The notes beneath the pieces were generated by a model. The model had not been told where the DNA came from, ran no database searches, and was given only the letters and a program-made list of their open reading frames with translations. Of a DNA stretch of 64,000 nucleotides, positions 59,325 through 64,000 are shown piece after piece. Numbering within the stretch: position 1 is the first letter of the stretch; each line of letters begins with the position of its first letter. Position numbers and translations under genes: made by a program. Source of the DNA: Virgisporangium aliadipatigenens (GTDB lineage: Bacteria; Actinomycetota; Actinomycetes; Mycobacteriales; Micromonosporaceae); contig NZ_BOPF01000025.1 of the NCBI RefSeq assembly GCF_016863615.1, positions 1 through 64,000 on the forward strand, in the 5' to 3' direction.

Positions 59325-59708
59325 ATGGTAGGCATCGTCCTCATCTCGCACAGCCGGGTCGTCGCCGAGAGCACGGCGGAGCTGGTCGGACACATCGCGG
59401 CCGGGGCGAAGGTGATACCGGCCGGCGGCACCGACGACGGGCGGCTCGGCACCAGCACCGAACGCATCGCCGCCGCCATCGCCGAGGCGGACACCGGCGA
59501 CGGGGTGCTGCTGATCCCGGACATCGGCAGCTCGGTGTTCAGCGCGCTGGCGCTGCTGGAGGAGTTCGAGTCGGCCTCGCGGGTGGTGCTGGCCGACGCG
59601 CCGTTCGTGGAGGGTGCCGTGGCGGCCGCCGTCGCCGCCGGCGTGGGCCTGTCCCTGAACGAGGTGCACCTGGCCGCCGAGGAGGCCCGTGAGGTGCGCA
59701 AGCTGTAG
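59325..59708 (+). CDS. dhaM: PTS-type phosphotransfer subunit DhaM
   Basis: The 127 residues form an EIIA-Man-like domain with the phosphorylated H9 (VLISHSRVVAE) and later IPDIGSSVFSAL. It passes phosphate from HPr to DhaL. Here it lacks the HPr and EI parts fused to DhaM in some bacteria. It is divergent from iclR. Confidence 0.93.
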   Translation: MVGIVLISHSRVVAESTAELVGHIAAGAKVIPAGGTDDGRLGTSTERIAAAIAEADTGDGVLLIPDIGSSVFSALALLEEFESASRVVLADAPFVEGAVAAAVAAGVGLSLNEVHLAAEEAREVRKL

Positions 59709-59830
59709 TGACGCGTCGTTTGCCGGGTCAGCAGTTTAACCCGAAGAAAGGGACCGGGTCGCTAGGGATTCCGTCAAATGCGGGCGTGATCGATAGACGC
59801 AGCGAGATTCCTGTGTCTCCAATACCGTCG

Positions 59831-60070
59831 ATGGAAACAACGAACGATATCTCGCCCCGCCGCAGCGACCGGAGCCCGTGGAACTGGTTGCTGATCGTGC
59901 CGGCCGTGGTGCCGCTGCTCATGTTCCTCTACAACTCGAAGGAGCCCCGACTCTTCGGCTTTCCCTTCTTCTACTGGCTGCAACTGTCGTTCATCCTGCT
60001 CAGCGTCGCCACGACGGTGCTGGTGTACCGGATGACCAGCGCTCCGAAGGGGAACCGCGATGTGGCGTGA
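59831..60070 (+). CDS. DUF3311 small membrane protein
   Basis: The 79-residue protein has two membrane helices (about 15-33 and 47-66) with the motif PLLMFLYN and FGFPFFYWLQL typical of DUF3311. The family is almost always next to a sodium-solute symporter and is thought to be a small subunit. Its stop overlaps the symporter start. Confidence 0.88.
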   Translation: METTNDISPRRSDRSPWNWLLIVPAVVPLLMFLYNSKEPRLFGFPFFYWLQLSFILLSVATTVLVYRMTSAPKGNRDVA

Positions 60071-61709
60071 CCATATGACGGAGATCGTCATCTTCACGAC
60101 CCTCTTCGTCGGCGTCTCGGCGATGGGTTTCGTGGCCGCGCGATGGCGGCGTCCGACCGACCTGCAGCATCTGGACGAGTGGGGTCTGGGCGGCCGGAAT
60201 TTCGGTTCCTGGATCACCTGGTTCCTGGTCGGTGGTGACCTGTACACCGCTTACACATTCGTCGCCGTCCCTGCCCTGTTGTTCGGTGCGGGCGCGGCCG
60301 GGTTCTTCGCGGTGCCCTACACGGTCATCATGTATCCGATCGTGTTCCTGGTCCTGATCCGGCTCTGGTCCGTGTCGCACCGGCACGGCTACGTCACTCC
60401 GGCCGACTTCGTGCGGGGCCGGTTCGGCTCCCCGACCCTGGCGCTGATCATCGCGGTCACCGGCATCGTCGCCACCCTGCCGTACATCGCCCTCCAGCTC
60501 GTCGGCATCGAAGCCGTGCTGAAGACGATGGGGCTCACCGGGGAGAGCACCCTCGCCCGGCACGCCCCGATCATCATCGCGTTCGCGATCCTCGCCGCGT
60601 ACACGTACCAGTCGGGACTGCGGGCGCCGGCGCTGATCGCGTTCGTCAAGGACACGCTGATCTACATCGTGATCCTGGTCGCCGTCCTGTACATCCCGTC
60701 GAAACTCGGCGGCTGGGACGCGGTCTTCGACGCCGCCGACAAGAAGTTCCAGGCCTCGCCGGCGCCGAACGACGGCATCACGCTCAACATGAACAACCAG
60801 CTCCAGTACTTCTCCCTGGCGCTCGGCTCGGCCCTCGCCCTGTTCCTGTACCCGCACAGCATCACCGGCGTCCTGGCCAGCAAGAACCGCAACGTGATCA
60901 AGCGGAACATGTCGGCGCTGCCGGCCTACAGCCTGCTGCTGGGCCTGATCGCGCTGCTGGGCTACATGGCCATCGCCGCCGGGGTGAAGCCGCTCCCCGG
61001 CGCCAAGGCCGGGACGGTCGACACGAACACGGTCGTGCCGGTGCTGTTCGACCAGCAGTTCCCGTCGTGGTTCGCCGGGATCGCGTTCGCCGCCGTGGGC
61101 ATCGGCGCGCTCGTCCCCGCGGCGATCATGTCCATCGCGGCGGCGAACCTGTTCACCCGCAACATCTACAAGGAGTACTTCAAGCGGGACGCGACCCCGG
61201 CGCAGGAGGCGCAGGTGTCGAAGGTGACGTCGCTGCTGGTGAAGATCGGCGCGGTGGCGGTCATCATCTTCCTCGACCCGCAGTTCTCCATCGACCTGCA
61301 GCTCATCGGCGGCGTCATCATCCTGCAGACCCTTCCCTCGGTCGCGCTCGGCCTGGTGACCCGCTGGTTCCACCGGGGTGCGCTGATGGCGGGCTGGGCC
61401 GCGGGCATGGGCCTCGGCATGTGGATGCTGTACCAGATCCCGAACGCCGCCACGAAGCGCGCGCACTTCGGCGGTTCGGCGTTCCCGCTGTCGGAGTTCG
61501 GGTTCGACACCAAGCGCACGGTCTACGTGGGCCTGGTTGCGGTCCTGGTCAATGTGCTGGTGACGGTCATCGGGACGGTCATCCTCAACGCGGCGAAGGT
61601 GCCGCACGGGGTGGACGAGACGACGGCCGACGACTACACGGCCGACGAGGACGACCCGCGGGTCGAGAAGAAGGTCGAGTCGCCGGTCGAACCGGTACCC
61701 GTTGTCTGA
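60060..61709 (+). CDS. Sodium:solute symporter (monocarboxylate-type)
   Basis: The 549-residue protein has about 13 helices, the conserved N-terminal GGRNFGSWITWFLVGGD and GYVTPADFVRGRFGS, and a charged C-terminal tail. Members of this branch take up pyruvate, lactate, acetate or pantothenate with sodium. ATG 60060 follows GAAGGGGA. It forms an operon with the DUF3311 gene. Confidence 0.9.
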   Translation: MWRDHMTEIVIFTTLFVGVSAMGFVAARWRRPTDLQHLDEWGLGGRNFGSWITWFLVGGDLYTAYTFVAVPALLFGAGAAGFFAVPYTVIMYPIVFLVLIRLWSVSHRHGYVTPADFVRGRFGSPTLALIIAVTGIVATLPYIALQLVGIEAVLKTMGLTGESTLARHAPIIIAFAILAAYTYQSGLRAPALIAFVKDTLIYIVILVAVLYIPSKLGGWDAVFDAADKKFQASPAPNDGITLNMNNQLQYFSLALGSALALFLYPHSITGVLASKNRNVIKRNMSALPAYSLLLGLIALLGYMAIAAGVKPLPGAKAGTVDTNTVVPVLFDQQFPSWFAGIAFAAVGIGALVPAAIMSIAAANLFTRNIYKEYFKRDATPAQEAQVSKVTSLLVKIGAVAVIIFLDPQFSIDLQLIGGVIILQTLPSVALGLVTRWFHRGALMAGWAAGMGLGMWMLYQIPNAATKRAHFGGSAFPLSEFGFDTKRTVYVGLVAVLVNVLVTVIGTVILNAAKVPHGVDETTADDYTADEDDPRVEKKVESPVEPVPVV

Positions 61710-61728
61710 TCACCGACCCGTCGTTTGA

Positions 61729-62211
61729 TCACCGTTCGACCCGGTCCTCGGCCTCGTCCTCCGACGGGACGTCGCCGAGGGCCGCCGCGCACGCGGTTAG
61801 GTCTCTCGCCAGGCGGCGTTCGGCGGTCGGGGTCAGCGCGGCCAGCATCTTGCGCTCCACGGCGCCGACCGCGCGGTTGGCCGCCGCCAGTTGCTTGCGA
61901 CCGGCGGCGGTCAGCTCGGTCGGCAGCGCCTTGCCGTAGGCCGCAACGGCCGGCCGGGTGAGCAGCCCGCGGCGTTCGAGGCCCTTGAGCACGAGGTGCA
62001 TCGACTGCCGGGTCACGAAGACGGCCCGCGCCAGCTCGGAACCGGACAGCCCGGGCCGCTGCCGCAGAACCTCCAGGCAGGCGTACTGCGGAACGGTCAG
62101 GTCGAGCGGCCGCAACGCGTGGTCCATCGCGGAGCGCAGAGCGCTGTGCGCCTTCTTCAGCAGGTATCCGACCGACTCGTCGACGGGGCCGGGAACCGGG
62201 GCGTGACTCAT
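61729..62211 (-). CDS. MarR-family regulator
   Basis: The 160 residues contain a winged helix (about 30-115: LTVPQYACLEVL, SELARAVFVTRQSMHLVLKG). ATG 62211 is preferred to the upstream codon at 62244 because the latter sits in the operator. It diverges from a VOC-family protein; the gap carries several TGACACA-type repeats that are likely its binding sites. Confidence 0.88.
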   Translation of the reverse strand: MSHAPVPGPVDESVGYLLKKAHSALRSAMDHALRPLDLTVPQYACLEVLRQRPGLSGSELARAVFVTRQSMHLVLKGLERRGLLTRPAVAAYGKALPTELTAAGRKQLAAANRAVGAVERKMLAALTPTAERRLARDLTACAAALGDVPSEDEAEDRVER

Positions 62212-62220
62212 GTCAGCAGT

Positions 62221-62284
62221 TTGACACACGTCGGGTTGTGTCAACGTCCTGACACGGGTACGTTTGTGTCAACACACTGACACA
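62221..62284. promoter_or_regulatory. Multiple MarR operators
   Basis: Perfect inverted repeats TTGACACA/TGTGTCAA (62221-62228, 62237-62244) and TGTGTCA/TGACACA (62265-62271, 62278-62284), with another TGACAC at 62250, fill the divergent gap. Several dimers could bind side by side and silence both genes. Confidence 0.7.
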
Positions 62285-62299
62285 GACCCGGGAGCAGTC

Positions 62300-62662
62300 A
62301 TGGCAGTTATTGGCCCGTCCTTCATCGCCCTGCAGGTGCGCGACCTCGAGAGGGCCGCGGAGTTCTACGAGACGCGGCTCGGGCTCGAGCGTGCCCCGGT
62401 CGCCCCGCCGCATGCCGTCGTCTTCGCCACCGAGCCCGCGTTCGCCGTCCGGGAACCGCTGCCCGGCGTGGACCTCGACGCGATCATGCCCGCCCCCGGG
62501 GCCGGCATGGTGCTGTGGCTGCGCGCCGACGACCCCCAGGCACTGCACGACAGCCTGGCGTCGAACGGCGTCGAGATCGCGGCGGCGCCGTTCGACGGGC
62601 CGTTCGGCCGGACGTTCAGCTTCCGCGACCCCGACGGGTACGTCGTCACCGTGCACGGCTGA
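62300..62662 (+). CDS. VOC/glyoxalase-family protein
   Basis: The 120-residue protein has the VOC fold with IALQVRDLERAAEFYETRLGL, VLWLRADDP and FSFRDPDGYVVTVHG. Members can be glyoxalases, dioxygenases or antibiotic-binding proteins. GGGAGCAG precedes the ATG. It is probably under the divergent MarR repressor, perhaps as a drug or electrophile response. Confidence 0.88.
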   Translation: MAVIGPSFIALQVRDLERAAEFYETRLGLERAPVAPPHAVVFATEPAFAVREPLPGVDLDAIMPAPGAGMVLWLRADDPQALHDSLASNGVEIAAAPFDGPFGRTFSFRDPDGYVVTVHG

Positions 62663-62707
62663 GCCCCGCCCCGCAACGGTTTCAGCGCTCGCGGCCCGCG
62701 GGAGCGA

Positions 62708-63730
62708 TCACGCGGCGCCGGCCGCCGCCGTGGACTTCGCCTCCCCGGAAGCCGACCCGGCCGGAGCGGCCGCGACGGTCTGCGCCGCCGGCGACAGCCG
62801 CACCGACACCGGCGAGTCGACGTCCAGCCCGAGCGCCAGGAACTCGTTGCGGGTGAGCGTCACGACGACCGGTTGCCCGCCGGAGGCCGGGGCGACCTCC
62901 ACCCGGATCTCGAACCCGATGCGCGTGATCCGCGCGACCCTCCCGTGCACGGACGCCGGATCGGCGGAGTCGGTGTGCAGCTGGAGGTCGTGCGGGCGCA
63001 CCAGGTCGTCGCCGAGCTGGGTGACCGGGCCGAGGAAGCGCATGACGAAGTCGTTCGCGGGCTTGTCGTAGAGGTCGTCCGGCGAGCCGATCTGCTCGAT
63101 GCGGCCCTCGTTGATGACCACGATCTCGTCGGCCACCTCCAGCGCCTCCTCCTGGTCGTGCGTGACGAACACGGTCGTCACGTGCACCTCGTCGTGGAGG
63201 CGGCGCAGCCAGTCGCGCAGTTCCTTGCGGACCTTGGCGTCCAGGGCGCCGAACGGCTCGTCGAGCAGGAGCACCGTGGGGCGTACCGCCAGCGCCCGGG
63301 CCAGGGCCATGCGCTGCCGCTGCCCGCCGGAGAGCTGCGCCGGCAGCCGGTCCCCGAACTGCGACAGGTGCACCAGGTCGAGGAGTTCGTCGACGCGCGC
63401 CTTGATCTCGTCCTTGGGCCGCTTGCGGATCTCCAGCCCGAAGGCGACGTTGCGCCGCACCGACATGTGCTTGAACGCCGCGTAGTGCTGGAACACGAAG
63501 CCGACGTTGCGCTTCTGCGGGGGGAGTCCGGTGGCGTCGATGCCCTCGATCTCGACCCGCCCGCTGTCGGCCGTCTCCAGGCCGGCGATGATGCGCAGCA
63601 GCGTGGACTTGCCGCCGCCGGAGGGGCCGAGCAGGGCGGTGAGCCGGCCGGAGGGGATGCTCAACGACACGTCGTCGAGGGCCACGAAGCTCCCGAACCG
63701 CTTCCCGACACCGGAGATCTCAATGCTCAT
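62708..63730 (-). CDS. cysA: Sulfate/thiosulfate ABC transporter ATPase CysA
   Basis: The 340 residues carry Walker [10 protein letters not shown], the Q-loop [12 protein letters not shown], signature [15 protein letters not shown], Walker [13 protein letters not shown] and H-loop [10 protein letters not shown], then the CysA-type C-terminal regulatory domain. ATG 63730 overlaps the permease stop (ATGA). It energises sulfate uptake with CysT and CysW. Confidence 0.92.
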   Translation of the reverse strand: MSIEISGVGKRFGSFVALDDVSLSIPSGRLTALLGPSGGGKSTLLRIIAGLETADSGRVEIEGIDATGLPPQKRNVGFVFQHYAAFKHMSVRRNVAFGLEIRKRPKDEIKARVDELLDLVHLSQFGDRLPAQLSGGQRQRMALARALAVRPTVLLLDEPFGALDAKVRKELRDWLRRLHDEVHVTTVFVTHDQEEALEVADEIVVINEGRIEQIGSPDDLYDKPANDFVMRFLGPVTQLGDDLVRPHDLQLHTDSADPASVHGRVARITRIGFEIRVEVAPASGGQPVVVTLTRNEFLALGLDVDSPVSVRLSPAAQTVAAAPAGSASGEAKSTAAAGAA

Positions 63731-64000
63731 TTGACTTGTTCCTTCGGCCGGATGATCGACACGACGACGATGCAGGCGATGGCGATGAGGGCCAGCAGGA
63801 ACGCCGTGGCATAGGCGCCGCCCTTGTCGAAGTTCAGGTACTTCTCCTCGACCACGAGGGTCGCGGTGCGGGTCTCGCCGAGGACGTTCCCGGAGACCAC
63901 CTTGACCGCGCCGAACTCGCCCAGCGACCGGGCCAGGCTGAGCACGACGCCGTAGATGACGCCCCACTTGATCGCCGGCAGGGTGATCCGGCGGAACGTC
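63727..64000 (-). CDS. cysW: Sulfate ABC transporter permease CysW (3' end only)
   Basis: The last 90 codons lie in the window: the EAA-loop-proximal [36 protein letters not shown] and a final membrane helix. The gene continues beyond 64000. It pairs with CysA and should be preceded by cysT and a sulfate-binding protein outside the window. Confidence 0.88.
   Translation of the reverse strand, partial: TFRRITLPAIKWGVIYGVVLSLARSLGEFGAVKVVSGNVLGETRTATLVVEEKYLNFDKGGAYATAFLLALIAIACIVVVSIIRPKEQVK

Overview
The window is high-GC, gene-dense DNA with short intergenic gaps, many GTG starts and stop/start overlaps (ATGA, GTGA). It looks like the chromosome of a filamentous actinomycete. An ECF sigma factor with a membrane partner, mycoredoxin-like glutaredoxin, DhaKLM, sortase/DUF4397 and pentapeptide-repeat proteins fit that group. 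Micromonosporaceae or a related family is my guess; nothing here fixes the genus. No phage, transposase, integrase or CRISPR was seen.

Layout. 0.1-9.0 kb: a zinc-ribbon protein, a sortase/DUF4397 pair, a membrane-anchored Hsp70 fusion, an SGNH hydrolase, a nitronate monooxygenase with a divergent AraC regulator, and a phosphotransferase that may be split by a frameshift. 9.0-11.3 kb: a promoter, a 39-codon leader ORF, an intrinsic terminator and then 18 closely packed tRNA genes. 11.4-20.3 kb: LuxR and MarR regulators, proline iminopeptidase, acetyltransferase, polysaccharide deacetylase, and a signalling cluster of three histidine kinases and one response regulator. 20.4-34.2 kb: a large AAA ATPase, a siderophore-interacting protein, a helicase-nuclease, methyltransferase, quinone oxidoreductase, and a TetR/metallo-hydrolase pair. 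34.4-37.7 kb: a NitT/TauT-type ABC importer with an embedded methyltransferase. 37.7-46.2 kb: an AhpD-like protein, an ECF sigma factor with a partner carrying an FtsX-type extracellular domain, methyltransferases, and a glyoxylate/2-hydroxyacid locus (aminotransferase, FAD/Fe-S oxidase, SLC13 transporter). 46.2-52.4 kb: a secreted GH30/ricin-B enzyme with LacI, pentapeptide protein, adenosine deaminase and a HEAT-like protein. 52.7-56.3 kb: a five-gene redox operon (MCP-like protein, thioredoxin reductase, peroxiredoxin, glutaredoxin, aquaporin). 56.4-64 kb: a broken grpB, dihydroxyacetone kinase genes with IclR, a DUF3311/sodium-solute symporter pair, a MarR/VOC pair, and the 3' end of a sulfate ABC transporter.

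The most striking observation is the tRNA locus. All 17 distinct anticodons of the array have at least one matching codon in the 39-codon leader ORF, and 35 of the 38 codons after the start can be read by array tRNAs. Leu, Val, Asp, His and Tyr, three of them very common in such genomes, are missing from both. The leader RNA can also form competing hairpins ending in a strong terminator just before the array. Together this suggests an attenuator that senses supply of the same tRNAs the array makes. The second most interesting unit is the peroxide-handling operon that encodes its own receptor-like MCP and an aquaporin.
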